This document shows, one piece after another, positions 55,265-63,806 of a stretch of DNA of 64,000 nt (its first letter is position 1; each line of letters begins with the position of its first letter). The stretch is taken from NCBI GenBank assembly GCA_014896235.1, contig JADBKU010000010.1, forward strand, positions 42,341-106,340, read 5' to 3'. The DNA is from a bacterium (GTDB lineage: Bacteria > Desulfobacterota > Binatia > Binatales > Binataceae). A program made the translations under genes and the position numbers. The notes beneath the pieces are model-generated. The model worked only from the letters and a program-made list of their open reading frames with translations, was not told the DNA's origin and ran no database searches.

Positions 55265-55755
55265 TAGCTTTAGCACCTCACTGCCTGCGCGCCGGACTTA
55301 TTGCCGCCGGGAATGCGTCCGCTAGCCCGTGTCGGCGGAACCGCGTACGCGCTTTATTTGCGACATACCGCCGGTTCTTCTTCAACCGCAACGGGGAAAC
55401 GGAGTCTTCTCTCCCTAACCGTCGAATCGACGCCCTAACGGCAATGCCGTGTTGTGGAAGCCGCCAAGCGTCGAGCTTGGTCAGGAATTATCACTGGTGT
55501 CGGTAAGCAGTCAAGCGTTAACCTTGCATGTCTTATTTTATTCATCCTTTGCAAGCGCGAACTTGCTGCGTCGATTTTACGGAAAACATTTCGATTCTGG
55601 CTGTTACTAGGCCATGTTTGCAGAAATCTGCTTTTAATCGACGCCGTCTTGCCGGAAAAACTTTAATTAGCGGTATTAAGATTATTCATCCAAATTCAGG
55701 CCGGCTTGTCGCAACGCCTGATGGAAGAAAATTCTAATTTTTAATGCTGAAAAAA
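55265..55755. other. Long AT-rich intergenic region upstream of the secreted-protein gene
   Basis: About 490 bp without a convincing gene. The part from 55480 to 55745 is far AT-richer than the surrounding DNA and has TAAAA- and TTATT-rich stretches of the kind that make promoters and curved DNA. Small frames exist (e.g. about 70 codons from 55454) but lack a ribosome-binding site and recognisable sequence. It probably holds the promoter and long leader for 55264 downwards; no single promoter is convincing. Confidence 0.5.
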
Positions 55756-55787
55756 GCGGCGGGAGGCTGCCGCCAGCCTCCCGCCGC
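55756..55787 (-). terminator. Rho-independent terminator of the 55845-56441 gene
   Basis: A 14-bp perfect stem, GCGGCGGGAGGCTG/CAGCCTCCCGCCGC, with a 4-base loop; on the minus strand it is followed by TTTTTT. It lies 57 bp beyond the stop codon of the upstream minus-strand gene. Confidence 0.9.
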
Positions 55788-55844
55788 TTCAAAGTTGACG
55801 ATCGAGGGCCGCTTCAACAGCTCCCGATGTTCGAGCATCCGAAG

Positions 55845-56441
55845 TTAATGGCTGGTCCAGCCGGAAAATTTCAACGTGACCAAGGAAGTTTTGTTGACGG
55901 CCGTTCCGGTCATCGTGCCCCATCCGGATTGGAGCGGCGAGGGCGCCGGGTCGGCCGAAATTCCCCATCCACCGTTGAGCAGGTCGCTGTCGTGGATTCC
56001 TTGCGGATTTTTCGCGGATATTCCGATCACATGCTTGCAGGTTGTGCCGATGATGTTGACCGTCTCGCTGAAAGAGCCGTCGCTCGCGGCCAAATCGATC
56101 GTGCCCAAAGCGAAGTTGCACTTCGGACTCGGTCCGTTATCGACCGCCGGCTCCGTGGCGGGATTGACGCCGTTGTCGATCGTGAAAAAGACGTTTGAGA
56201 CCACCATTTTGCGGTTTCCGACCACCACCGGCGAGTCCAACGTGAGGCAGGAACAGTTGCCGCTCGGGCAGACATCGACCCATGCCGTCTCGTTGCATGC
56301 CTGATTAGGGTTGGCTACCGCGCCAGTTCCCCTGACGATAGCGGTGACGGCTTTGGTTGCCGGGCCGCTAGCGGCGCGCGCGATTCCTACGCTTGTGAAG
56401 ACAAGCATCCCCGCGGCAAGCATCCCCACATACTTCTTCAT
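55845..56441 (-). CDS. Secreted protein of unknown function
   Basis: A 198-residue protein with a clean signal peptide (KKYVGMLAAGMLVFTSVGIARA, cleavage after ARA) and a good AAGAAGGAG ribosome-binding site. The mature part has five cysteines in CNETAWVDVCPSGNCSC and CNFALG/TCKHV, so disulphide bonds are likely in the periplasm or outside. Beta-strand propensity is high, and Gly, Ser and Thr are abundant. No family is recognised. It has its own promoter and a strong terminator, which marks it as an independent, possibly abundant, secreted product. Confidence 0.7.
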   Translation of the reverse strand: MKKYVGMLAAGMLVFTSVGIARAASGPATKAVTAIVRGTGAVANPNQACNETAWVDVCPSGNCSCLTLDSPVVVGNRKMVVSNVFFTIDNGVNPATEPAVDNGPSPKCNFALGTIDLAASDGSFSETVNIIGTTCKHVIGISAKNPQGIHDSDLLNGGWGISADPAPSPLQSGWGTMTGTAVNKTSLVTLKFSGWTSH

Positions 56442-56552
56442 GCAAACATCTCCTTCTTTGAATTGCTAATAGAACATATTAATCTCTGTCGAGATAATAG
56501 AGATCATATTTATATTTCACTAGAGTAATTTCCTGATTTAAGGCGATAAAGA

Positions 56553-56580
56553 AATATGACAAGCGCCAAGGCTATGTCAA
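56553..56580 (-). promoter_or_regulatory. Sigma70-type promoter of the secreted-protein gene
   Basis: On the minus strand a perfect TTGACA (56575-56580), a 16-bp spacer and CATATT (56553-56558, 4 of 6). The transcript would have a 5' leader of about 105 bases through AT-rich DNA to the start codon at 56441. Confidence 0.5.
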
Positions 56581-56660
56581 CGCTTTGGCGATAATCAATG
56601 ACAATATTTTGAGCGGTGAATCATTAGCCGCTAAAAAGCGTCTTTAAGCGGCTATAACAG

Positions 56661-56690
56661 AAAGGCGGGAACTCCGTGGCTCCCGCCTTT
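56661..56690 (-). terminator. Terminator hairpin after the CoA-ester-lyase gene
   Basis: AAAGGCGGGA pairs perfectly with TCCCGCCTTT around a 10-base loop, 58 bp beyond the lyase stop codon. The T-run on the minus strand is short (CCTTTCTGTT), but the A-rich/T-rich stem ends are typical of terminators. Confidence 0.65.
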
Positions 56691-56747
56691 CGGTATGACA
56701 GGTTGGTTCGCGCAGTCCCGCTTCGGGGAGCGCCGCGGAACGGCAGA

Positions 56748-57785
56748 TCAGGCCGTGCGGCGCATCAGCTCAAGAATATCGTAGCCCGTGATCGCTTTGC
56801 TCTTTTGCGACCATTCGCTGAGTTCCGCGGCGCTAACCATCCCAGCCTGGGCGCCTTTGGCGAGGTCCATCAGCCCGATTTTGATCGTCGCTTCGTCGAT
56901 CATCTCGCCGGTCTTGGGATCGGCCATCGAGCCGCCGCCCTTTTCGTGGTAGAGCTTGATTACGCGGCGCGCCTCGTCCACCTGGTCTTGGCTGGGCGTG
57001 AAGCAGGCGTTGCAAATCGGCGCCTGCTGCGGATGGATCACCCATGTGCCGTCCATTCCGAGATTTGCCGCGCCCTCGTTCTTTTCGCGCAGGCCGCGCT
57101 GCAGTTCCGCGATCCGTTCGGGCGAATCCTCTTTTCGCCACAGGCGCAGATAGACATTGTCCACCGCATGCAGACCCGCGGCTTTGGCCGCGACCACCAC
57201 GGCCTGCTTCGAGTAGTGGAAATTTTGGTTCTGGTTCTCGACGATCTCGCGGATGCCAAGATTGGCGGCATAGTCGGCGATGCCGAAAATCAGGCCGGCC
57301 ATCCGGTCCGACGCGGTCGCAATCGCGTACGCATTGATCAGGGCGTGCGGCGTTTCGATCAACGACTCAATCTGGATCTTGTATTTCCATCCGGCTCGCT
57401 TTTCGAGATCGTCAAGCAGCTTCGCGACCGTTTTGATTTCCTCGGGGCCGCGCGTTTTGGGCAGGATGATGCCGTGAAAGCGGTTCGGCGCGCCCAGCAC
57501 GATCGCTTCCATATCGCCTTTGAAAAACGGCGAATGAATATTGTTCGGGCGGACGGTGACGACTTTTTTGCCGAAGTCGAGCGTGTTGAGCGCCTCGACC
57601 ATCACCTTGCGGCTCTTTTCGCCTTTGAACTCGTAAGGGCAGGCGTCTTCGAAATCCGCCATCACGTGATCGACCGGCGACTTCACCGGATCGGCGGCGT
57701 TCTGGTGCAACTTCAGGCTGTGGCCCGGATAGGTCATCTCGGTGCGCGGGATGACGATGCGATTGCCGTTTTCCAACACGAACAT
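56748..57785 (-). CDS. HpcH/HpaI aldolase / CitE-like CoA-ester lyase
   Basis: A 345-residue TIM-barrel enzyme of the CitE/malyl-CoA-lyase family. VIPRTEMTYPGHSLKLHQNA, VMADFEDACPYEFKGEKSR (metal-ligand acidic residues), VTVRPNNIHSPFFKGDMEAIV and IESLIETPHALINAYAIA (catalytic Glu region) are the family blocks; LGMDGTWVIHPQQAPICNACFTPSQDQVDEARRVI is the late W-x-I-H-P motif. Substrates of relatives are malyl-CoA, beta-methylmalyl-CoA and citramalyl-CoA; none can be picked. ATG 57785 is used, and the arginine-rich upstream extension rejected. Divergent from the dehydrogenase gene. Confidence 0.85.
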   Translation of the reverse strand: MFVLENGNRIVIPRTEMTYPGHSLKLHQNAADPVKSPVDHVMADFEDACPYEFKGEKSRKVMVEALNTLDFGKKVVTVRPNNIHSPFFKGDMEAIVLGAPNRFHGIILPKTRGPEEIKTVAKLLDDLEKRAGWKYKIQIESLIETPHALINAYAIATASDRMAGLIFGIADYAANLGIREIVENQNQNFHYSKQAVVVAAKAAGLHAVDNVYLRLWRKEDSPERIAELQRGLREKNEGAANLGMDGTWVIHPQQAPICNACFTPSQDQVDEARRVIKLYHEKGGGSMADPKTGEMIDEATIKIGLMDLAKGAQAGMVSAAELSEWSQKSKAITGYDILELMRRTA

Positions 57786-58107
57786 GGGTTTGAAATTTCT
57801 CCGTTGGTCAAATCTTGCGAAATGCGGCCCGCAGCGGAAGCGGCGGACGAATGTCGCCACGGCGATATTAGCGAGTCAAGGCGGCGCACGGCCAGCGTGG
57901 CGCATGGCGTGCCGGCGTGCGGATGGCGAAACCGAATCGCGGGGTTCTTCCTAGCCGACTCTGATAGTCGCGTCAAGCAACAAAAGCAATCGTCTGTTTG
58001 CGTTGCCTGATCATGAGTTGTCAAGGCTCCCGGCAACCTATAACCTTTTCGCACTCCTGCGCGTCTCCGCGAATCCGGCGGAGCGCGGCGCGACAAAAGG
58101 GTTCTAC
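57786..58107. other. Divergent intergenic region with candidate promoter for the dehydrogenase
   Basis: 322 bp between the divergent lyase and dehydrogenase genes. On the plus strand TTGTCA (58018-58023) and TATAAC (58039-58044) are separated by 15 bp, a plausible though short-spaced promoter 64 bp before ATG 58108. A ribosome-binding site (AAAAGGG) precedes that ATG. Nothing else was recognised. Confidence 0.4.
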
Positions 58108-59154
58108 ATGAAGGCGATAGTATTCGAGGGTCATGGCGGCCGCGAGGTGCTGCAGTATCGCGATACTCCGCAGCCCAAGGCGGGTCCCAACGACGTGGTG
58201 ATCAAGGTCAAGGCGTCGGCGTGCAATTTCAATGATATCTGGGCGCGGCGCGGACTGCCCGGCATGAAAATCATTCTTCCGCATATTTCAGGGTCCGACG
58301 TCGCCGGGATCGTGGTCGAAACCGGCAGCGAAGTGCGCAACGTCAAGGTCGGCGACGAAGTCGTCGTCCACTGCGGCATCTCGTGCCGCCAGTGCTATTA
58401 CTGCACGCGCGGCGAAGAATATTTCTGCCCGGATTTCAAGATCTGGGGCTTTCAGACCGGGCCGCTCGATGGCGGGCATGGCGAATACTGCAAGGTGCCG
58501 GCGGTCAACACTCTTCCCAAGCCGTCGAACCTGAGCTTCGCCGAGGCCGCGACGATTCCGCTGGTGCTGGTCACCGTATGGCGGATGCTGGTGACGCGAG
58601 CGCGCATCCAAGCCGGCGATTTCGTGCTCGTCTGGGGCGCGGCGGGCGGCTTGGGCGTGATGGCGATTCAGGTCGCAAAGCTCTTCAACGCGCGCGCGAT
58701 CGCGGTCGCGTCATCGGACGACAAGCTCGAACTGTGCCGCAACCTCGGGGCCGAATTCGTGCTCAATCGCAAGAAACACGACATTTTCCAGGAAGTGCGC
58801 CGCATCACCGACGGCCGGCGCGCCGATATCGTATTCGAGCATACTGGCGCCGATACGTGGCCGATCTCGATGCAGTGCCTGAAATGGGGCGGCACGATCG
58901 TGACCTGCGGCGCCACTTCGGGCTTCGACGCGCACATGGACATCCGCCTGCTCTGGAACAAGCAGCAGAACTACCTCGGTTCGCATCTCGGCAACAAAGG
59001 CGAACTGCTCGACGCGATGCGGTTCGTCGAGTCGGGCCAGATCAAGCCGGTGGTCGGCAAAATCATGGAGCTGAAGGATCTCGGCGAAGCGCAGGACCTG
59101 ATGGAAACGAACGCGGTCGGCGGCAAAATCGCGATCGTGCCGCCCGGCGCCTAA
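58108..59154 (+). CDS. Zinc-type alcohol dehydrogenase-like (MDR) oxidoreductase
   Basis: A 348-residue medium-chain dehydrogenase. ILPHISGSDVAGIVVETGSEVRNVKVGDEVVVHCG is the GroES-like domain; four cysteines at C-R-Q-C-Y-Y-C ... C (CGISCRQCYYCTRGEEYFC) bind a structural zinc. VLVWGAAGGLGVMAIQVAKLFNARAIAVAS is the Rossmann loop. The catalytic zinc site is unclear: the usual Cys-His pair after the N-terminal strand is replaced by NFNDIWARRG, as in quinone-reductase-like members. It likely reduces or oxidises a carbonyl or enone with NADP(H). The frame is open upstream to 58003 without family sequence. Confidence 0.85.
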   Translation: MKAIVFEGHGGREVLQYRDTPQPKAGPNDVVIKVKASACNFNDIWARRGLPGMKIILPHISGSDVAGIVVETGSEVRNVKVGDEVVVHCGISCRQCYYCTRGEEYFCPDFKIWGFQTGPLDGGHGEYCKVPAVNTLPKPSNLSFAEAATIPLVLVTVWRMLVTRARIQAGDFVLVWGAAGGLGVMAIQVAKLFNARAIAVASSDDKLELCRNLGAEFVLNRKKHDIFQEVRRITDGRRADIVFEHTGADTWPISMQCLKWGGTIVTCGATSGFDAHMDIRLLWNKQQNYLGSHLGNKGELLDAMRFVESGQIKPVVGKIMELKDLGEAQDLMETNAVGGKIAIVPPGA

Positions 59155-59181
59155 GTCCGAATTTTTGGGTTGCGGAATCTA

Positions 59182-59211
59182 AAACGGCCGGAGCGCCAGC
59201 TCCGGCCGTTT
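59182..59211. terminator. Bidirectional rho-independent terminator
   Basis: A 13-bp perfect stem AAACGGCCGGAGC/GCTCCGGCCGTTT with a GCCA loop lies between convergent genes ending at 59154 and 59256. A- and T-rich stem ends serve both strands. Confidence 0.85.
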
Positions 59212-59255
59212 GTTAGCCAATATCAGTCGGGCGTTGCGTGCGGCGCGCCGCGCTC

Positions 59256-60641
59256 TCAATGGCCGCCGCCGGTCAGTTCGCGCACGATATTGCCGACGAA
59301 GTTCTTGGCGTCGCCGAACAGCATCAAGGTCTTGTCCAGGTAGTAGAGCTGGTTGTCGATGCCGGCGAAGCCCGGACTCATGCCGCGCTTGATTACCATC
59401 ACGGTGCGCGCTTTTTCGACTTCAAGGATCGGCATGCCGTAGATCGGACTGCTCTTGTCGGTGCGGGCCGCCGGGTTGGTCACGTCATTCGCCCCGATCA
59501 CCAGCGCGACATCGACTTGCGGAAATTCGGTGTTGGCGTCCTCCATCTCGATCAGCTTGTCGTAAGGCACGTCGGCCTCGGCCAGCAGGACGTTCATGTG
59601 GCCGGGCATCCGGCCGGCGACCGGATGGATTGCGAACTTCACCTCGATGCCGCGTTTGGTGAGCGCATCGTAAAATTCGCGCACCTTGTGTTGCGCCTGC
59701 GCCACCGCCATGCCGTAGCCCGGCACGACCATCACGTAATTCGCCGCTTCGAGAATCGCGGCCGCGTCCTCGGGCGTCGCGGTGCGGACGCTGCGTTCTT
59801 CGACGGCTCCGGCGGCGGACGTCTGGAGCTGGCCGAACGCGCCAAACATCACGTTCGTGAATGACCGGTTCATCGCGCGGCACATGATTACCGACAGGAT
59901 GAAGCCCGAAGCGCCGTCGAGCGCGCCCGCGACCACCAGCACCTTGGTGTTGAGCACGAAGCCGAGCAGAGCGGCGGTGAAGCCGACGTACGAGTTGAGC
60001 AGCGAGATGACAGTCGGCATGTCCGCGCCGCCGATCGGCATGACCAGCAGGAAGCCGAAAAACAGCGAAATGACGACCATCAGCGGGAAAACCGCGGTAT
60101 GGACCGGATTGAAGATGAGAATCAGCGCGAGGATAATCGCGGCGCCCAGCACCGAAAGGCTGACGTAGTTCTGTCCTTTGTAAACGATCGGGCGTTGCGG
60201 CAGGATTTCCTGCAGTTTGCCGGCCGCGATCAAGCTGCCGGTGAAGCTCAGCGAGCCGATGATCACTTCGAGCGCGATTTCCGTCATCTCGAACCTGTTG
60301 ATGTTCGGAAGCCGCATGTAGTACTCGGAGATTCCGATCAGCGCGGCCGCCAGCGCGCCAAACGCGTGGCTCATCGCGGTCCGCTGCGGCACCGCCGTCA
60401 TCGGCACCATCCCGAGCGGAATGCCGATTGCGGCGCCGCCGGCCAGCGCGATGATAATCCAGCGGTATTGAACCAGTTCGGGATTGAAGAGCGTCGTGAC
60501 GACGGCGAGGGCCGCGCCGATTTCGCCCGCCAGGACGCCGCGCCGCGCGGTCGCGGGCGAGCTTAGCCAGCGTAGCGACAGGATGAACAGCGCAATCGCC
60601 GCGATATAGACGAAGTCCGGCAGATATTGGGCTGTGGTCAC
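59256..60641 (-). CDS. pntB: NAD(P) transhydrogenase subunit beta
   Basis: A 461-residue membrane protein: nine or so N-terminal helices with the proton path (RGVLAGEIGAALAVVTTLF, SLSFTGSLIAAGKLQ, LLNSYVGFTAALLGFVL, SVIMCRAMNRSFTNVMFGAFG) and the C-terminal NADP(H) domain (NYVMVVPGYGMAVAQAQH, VKFAIHPVAGRMPGHMNVLLAEADVPYD, DVALVIGANDVTNPAA, IKRGMSPGFAGIDN). The enzyme couples hydride transfer between NADH and NADP to proton flow. Its start overlaps pntA2's stop by four bases. The terminator follows. Confidence 0.94.
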   Translation of the reverse strand: MTTAQYLPDFVYIAAIALFILSLRWLSSPATARRGVLAGEIGAALAVVTTLFNPELVQYRWIIIALAGGAAIGIPLGMVPMTAVPQRTAMSHAFGALAAALIGISEYYMRLPNINRFEMTEIALEVIIGSLSFTGSLIAAGKLQEILPQRPIVYKGQNYVSLSVLGAAIILALILIFNPVHTAVFPLMVVISLFFGFLLVMPIGGADMPTVISLLNSYVGFTAALLGFVLNTKVLVVAGALDGASGFILSVIMCRAMNRSFTNVMFGAFGQLQTSAAGAVEERSVRTATPEDAAAILEAANYVMVVPGYGMAVAQAQHKVREFYDALTKRGIEVKFAIHPVAGRMPGHMNVLLAEADVPYDKLIEMEDANTEFPQVDVALVIGANDVTNPAARTDKSSPIYGMPILEVEKARTVMVIKRGMSPGFAGIDNQLYYLDKTLMLFGDAKNFVGNIVRELTGGGH

Positions 60642-60940
60642 GACTGCTTCCTTTCCCGTCCGCTCAGTTTGAACATCCGCACCATCCGGTCGGTGATCAG
60701 AAAGCCGCCGACCATGTTGCTGAACGCCGCCGCGACCGCGATCGCGCCAAGCGTGGCGGAGAGCGCGGTTCCCTGGCGGCCGGCGATGATGATCGCGGCG
60801 ACCACGACGATCGCGTCGAGCGCGTTGGTCAGCGCCATCAGGGGCGTATGCAGCAGCGGCGAAACCCGGCGGATAACTTCAAAGCCGACGAATCCCGCCA
60901 GCACGAAAACGTAGAGGTTGGTTATAAATCCGGTAGGCAC
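60638..60940 (-). CDS. pntA2: NAD(P) transhydrogenase subunit alpha, membrane part
   Basis: A 100-residue membrane protein with three hydrophobic helices: LYVFVLAGFVGFEVI, HTPLMALTNALDAIVVVAAII and LGAIAVAAAFSNMVGGFLITDRMVRMF. This is the separate small alpha-2 subunit found in three-gene transhydrogenase operons such as that of Rhodospirillum, where PntA is split. It starts 78 bp after the end of pntA1, and overlaps pntB by four bases. Confidence 0.92.
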   Translation of the reverse strand: MPTGFITNLYVFVLAGFVGFEVIRRVSPLLHTPLMALTNALDAIVVVAAIIIAGRQGTALSATLGAIAVAAAFSNMVGGFLITDRMVRMFKLSGRERKQS

Positions 60941-61018
60941 GGATTGCTCCTTGGAATGACTAAGGTTGCGCGGTTTGGGAAAACGCTCCGGCAGCGGGAC
61001 CGCGCGTTCGACGGCGCT

Positions 61019-62200
61019 TCACGAGTTGGCGCTCCGCGCCGGCTCGGCCGCCGGAGCCAGCGCCTCGCGCACGAGCTTGTGGACGATTTCGCCGTCGCGC
61101 GTGACCAGCGTGTCTCTGGCAATCTGATCCTCGGGGTCGATATGCAGCGCGCCGTCCTTCAGCAGATGCGGCACATAGGCCGCAAGGTTGCGCGCGTACA
61201 TCTGGCTCGCGTGATAAGGCACCGTGCCGGCGAGGTTGAAAGCGCCGACGATCGTCACGCCATGCTCGACCGCGGTCTGATTCGGATGCGTCAGTTCGCA
61301 ATTGCCGCCGCGTTCGGCCGCCAGATCGACAATCACCGATCCCGGCGCCATCGCCTTGACCATCTCGGCCGTGATCAGCACCGGCGCGCGCTTTCCGGGC
61401 ACGACGGCGGTCGAAATCACGACGTCGCTTTCGCTGACGACGCGGCCCAGCACCTCGCGCTGGCGGCGGTAGAACGATTCGTCCTGGGCCTGCGCGTAAC
61501 CGCGCGCGTCTTCGGCGTTCGCGACCTCCAACGGCAGTTCCACGACGCGTCCGCCGACGCTCTGGATCTGCTCCTTGGCGGCCGGCCTCACGTCGTAGCC
61601 CGAAACCACGGCGCCAAGCCGCCGCGAGGTCGCTATCGCCTGCAGGCCGGCCACGCCGGCGCCGAGCACCAGCACGCGCGCGGGCGTAATTGTTCCCGCC
61701 GCGGTGGTCAGCATCGGGAAGAACCGCGGCAGCAGGTCGGAGGCGATAATCACCGCTTTGTAGCCGCACACGGTCGCCATCGCCGAAAGCGCGTCCATGC
61801 TCTGGCTGCGCGTGATTCGCGGCATCATTTCGACGGCGAACGCGATCGCGCCGGTGGCTGCGATTTGCTTGAGCGTTTCGACTGAGCCGAGCGGCCGCAT
61901 GAAACCAATCAGGATTTGGCCGGGACGGAGCAGGGCGAGGTCGGCGGATCCATTCTTGTCGTTGGCGCCGTGACACAGCACCTGGACGATCATGCCTGCC
62001 GAACGGAACAATTCGGCGCGGTCGGCGATTATCCTGGCCCCTTTTTCGACATAGTCGGCGTCGAGGAATCCGGCCGCCGCGCCAGCGCCGGCTTCCACCA
62101 ACACCTCGCATCCCGCCTTGGTGAAGGTCGGGATTACGGCCGGCACGAGCGCCACGCGCCGTTCGCCCGGATAGAGCTCTTTCGGGACCCCAACAATCAT
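61019..62200 (-). CDS. pntA1: NAD(P) transhydrogenase subunit alpha, NAD-binding part
   Basis: A 393-residue soluble subunit related to alanine dehydrogenase. GVPKELYPGERRVALVPAVIPTF is the N-terminal block; RVLVLGAGVAGLQAIATSRRLGAVVSGYDVRP is the Rossmann NAD site; VISTAVVPGKRAPVLITAEMV and VIVDLAAERGGNCELT complete the alanine-dehydrogenase/PNT domain. The K-E in PKE is near the substrate pocket. It is first in the three-gene operon. AAGGAGG, a perfect anti-SD match, lies 12 bases before ATG 62200, at a longer than usual spacing. Confidence 0.94.
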   Translation of the reverse strand: MIVGVPKELYPGERRVALVPAVIPTFTKAGCEVLVEAGAGAAAGFLDADYVEKGARIIADRAELFRSAGMIVQVLCHGANDKNGSADLALLRPGQILIGFMRPLGSVETLKQIAATGAIAFAVEMMPRITRSQSMDALSAMATVCGYKAVIIASDLLPRFFPMLTTAAGTITPARVLVLGAGVAGLQAIATSRRLGAVVSGYDVRPAAKEQIQSVGGRVVELPLEVANAEDARGYAQAQDESFYRRQREVLGRVVSESDVVISTAVVPGKRAPVLITAEMVKAMAPGSVIVDLAAERGGNCELTHPNQTAVEHGVTIVGAFNLAGTVPYHASQMYARNLAAYVPHLLKDGALHIDPEDQIARDTLVTRDGEIVHKLVREALAPAAEPARSANS

Positions 62201-62417
62201 GGCCTCACGACGTCCTCCTTCAAATTACGTTGGCGCAGTGGGTCGCTCTTCAGCATCCGGTCCTATTCGGATCGGACCGTGACGAACGAACATGAACTCC
62301 GTGGATTAGGTGACTGCCCGCCGCGCAACCAACGGAAACCTGGTAAACGCCCCATCTGGCGCGGCGATGTTACAAAAGGAGCGCGGCGATTGTCCAACGC
62401 CCCAGCGAGCGCTCGTT

Positions 62418-62969
62418 TTATGGATTGCGACAGGCAGCGCTGGGCGCATATAGACGGATCAAGTCGCTCCGGGAAAGCCATACCATCCGCGGGTAGCGAT
62501 CGAGCGTTCGTCCCAATTGTGCGCGGGTCGGACCGTCGGACGAATAGATCAGCAGCAATCCGCCCATATAGATGCGGTCGAGATGGTTCCGCAGCCGCCC
62601 GCTCCGTTCGGCCACAACGAACCCGAGCCGATGCGCCGCCGGCCATAGCAAGGTCACTCCGCAGACCCCTTTTATGCGCGCGCCATCCGGCGAATCGCGG
62701 AGCCACCGCGCCAGCGCCGCCAGGTCTTCGCGGCAGGCGCGATAGCGGTTGATCAGGCGACGATTCACGCAGGCGACGATGGCGACGTTTTCGCAATGCA
62801 GCTCGGCAATCCAGTCGCCGCGTTCGAGCGTGTCGCCGTCGGGCAGGCGCAACCGGGGACCACGATAACGCTTCGGCGCGATTCGCAATAATCCGTGTGG
62901 CGCGGCGGCGATTGGCTGAAGCGGCCAGAGCTGGCGCGAAATACGTTCCCATCGCAGCCATGCCGTCAT
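62418..62969 (-). CDS. YkoP-like domain protein
   Basis: A 183-residue protein, starting at ATG 62969. RYRGPRLRLPDGDTLERGDWIAELHCENVAI resembles the YkoP domain found alone or attached to polysaccharide deacetylases. The C terminus contains VAERSGRLRNHLDRIYMGGLLLIYSSDG. Function of the domain is unknown. It points toward pntA1 with a gap of 217 bp, so it probably is not part of that operon. The upstream open frame to 63131 is basic and out of family. Confidence 0.65.
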   Translation of the reverse strand: MTAWLRWERISRQLWPLQPIAAAPHGLLRIAPKRYRGPRLRLPDGDTLERGDWIAELHCENVAIVACVNRRLINRYRACREDLAALARWLRDSPDGARIKGVCGVTLLWPAAHRLGFVVAERSGRLRNHLDRIYMGGLLLIYSSDGPTRAQLGRTLDRYPRMVWLSRSDLIRLYAPSAACRNP

Positions 62970-63254
62970 AAGACCGCGGGCTTGACCGTGGCGGCATCCA
63001 CGGCTCAGCGCGCTCCACCAGCGCCGCCGATTCAGCCGGACGCGGGGCGGATGGGTTGCGGGAGTTATGATGGTCCCGCTGCGTACGAGGGCTGGATTGG
63101 TCAGGTGGCTGCGAAGGGACATCGGTCGCAATTGCGCGCGCGAAAGAGGTTCAGGCGCAAGTGGCAGTCCACGTCAGCTTTAATTATCGATCAATTGGAA
63201 TCGCTCTGACAAGCCGCGGGTTTGGCTGAACCGTGCCCGGCAAGGCGGGCTTGC

Positions 63255-63806
63255 TCAATAGATTCGACCGACGCGCCAATCGCCCTCTTCGGCGATGCCG
63301 CCGCCTTCGTAGCAGATATAGCGTCCGACTATCCGCCGTTCGGCGGCAGTTCCGTAAAACATGCAGCTTGATAAGTCGGCGGGAATCATCACGCGCATCG
63401 TCAGCCGACGGCCGCTCACCAGCCCGGACGCGATGTATCCGGCTTCGTCCATTCCGTCATGGCGGCAGATGTAATTTCCATAGGCGCAGGCATATTGGCC
63501 GCTGAGTTGCGAGCCCGACTGAATCAGCGTGAACGTGATGACGTTCATCGCGTTGCAGACGCTCTCCGAATGCGCGGCCCATCCGCACGGCGTCAGCAGC
63601 GACTCGCCGCGCCATACGCCCGACAATTCCACGGCGGGTTTTGGAGGTGGAGTTTTGACCGCGGCGCATCCGCGCAGGCCGGCTGTCGCGAGTTCCGTCA
63701 GGAACAGCATGAGCGCCAGCCGCCAGCGCGATCGAGGGCGCCGCGGCGCGGCTACTAACGCCGATTCGGCTTTCAAAGCGATCACGTCATGGCCGATCGA
63801 TCGCAT
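63255..63806 (-). CDS. Predicted lipoprotein of unknown function
   Basis: A 183-residue frame; a hydrophobic segment RLALMLFLTELATAG ends in LRGCAAV, a possible lipobox near residue 46. If so, the true start may be downstream of ATG 63806, since a 30-residue n-region is long. The mature part has PCGWAAHSESVCNAMNVITFTLIQSGSQLSGQYACAYGNYIC with several Cys, followed by repeated beta strands (GLVSGRRLTMRVMI). It resembles small beta-barrel lipocalin-like or calycin lipoproteins in pattern only. No clear partner gene. Confidence 0.55.
   Translation of the reverse strand: MRSIGHDVIALKAESALVAAPRRPRSRWRLALMLFLTELATAGLRGCAAVKTPPPKPAVELSGVWRGESLLTPCGWAAHSESVCNAMNVITFTLIQSGSQLSGQYACAYGNYICRHDGMDEAGYIASGLVSGRRLTMRVMIPADLSSCMFYGTAAERRIVGRYICYEGGGIAEEGDWRVGRIY

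Noticed and set aside
55277..55480. Possible riboswitch (c-di-GMP type) in the leader of the secreted-protein gene
   Set aside because: I compared it by eye with the GEMM core blocks and did not find them in order; no other riboswitch signature was recognised.
55454..55737. Two small plus-strand frames of about 70 codons in the AT-rich gap
   Set aside because: They overlap each other in different frames, have no ribosome-binding site and no recognisable sequence, and end at a terminator belonging to the other strand.
62263..63018. A 251-codon minus-strand frame overlapping the YkoP-like gene in another frame
   Set aside because: Arginine-rich without any conserved blocks, whereas the frame ending at 62418 carries YkoP-like sequence.
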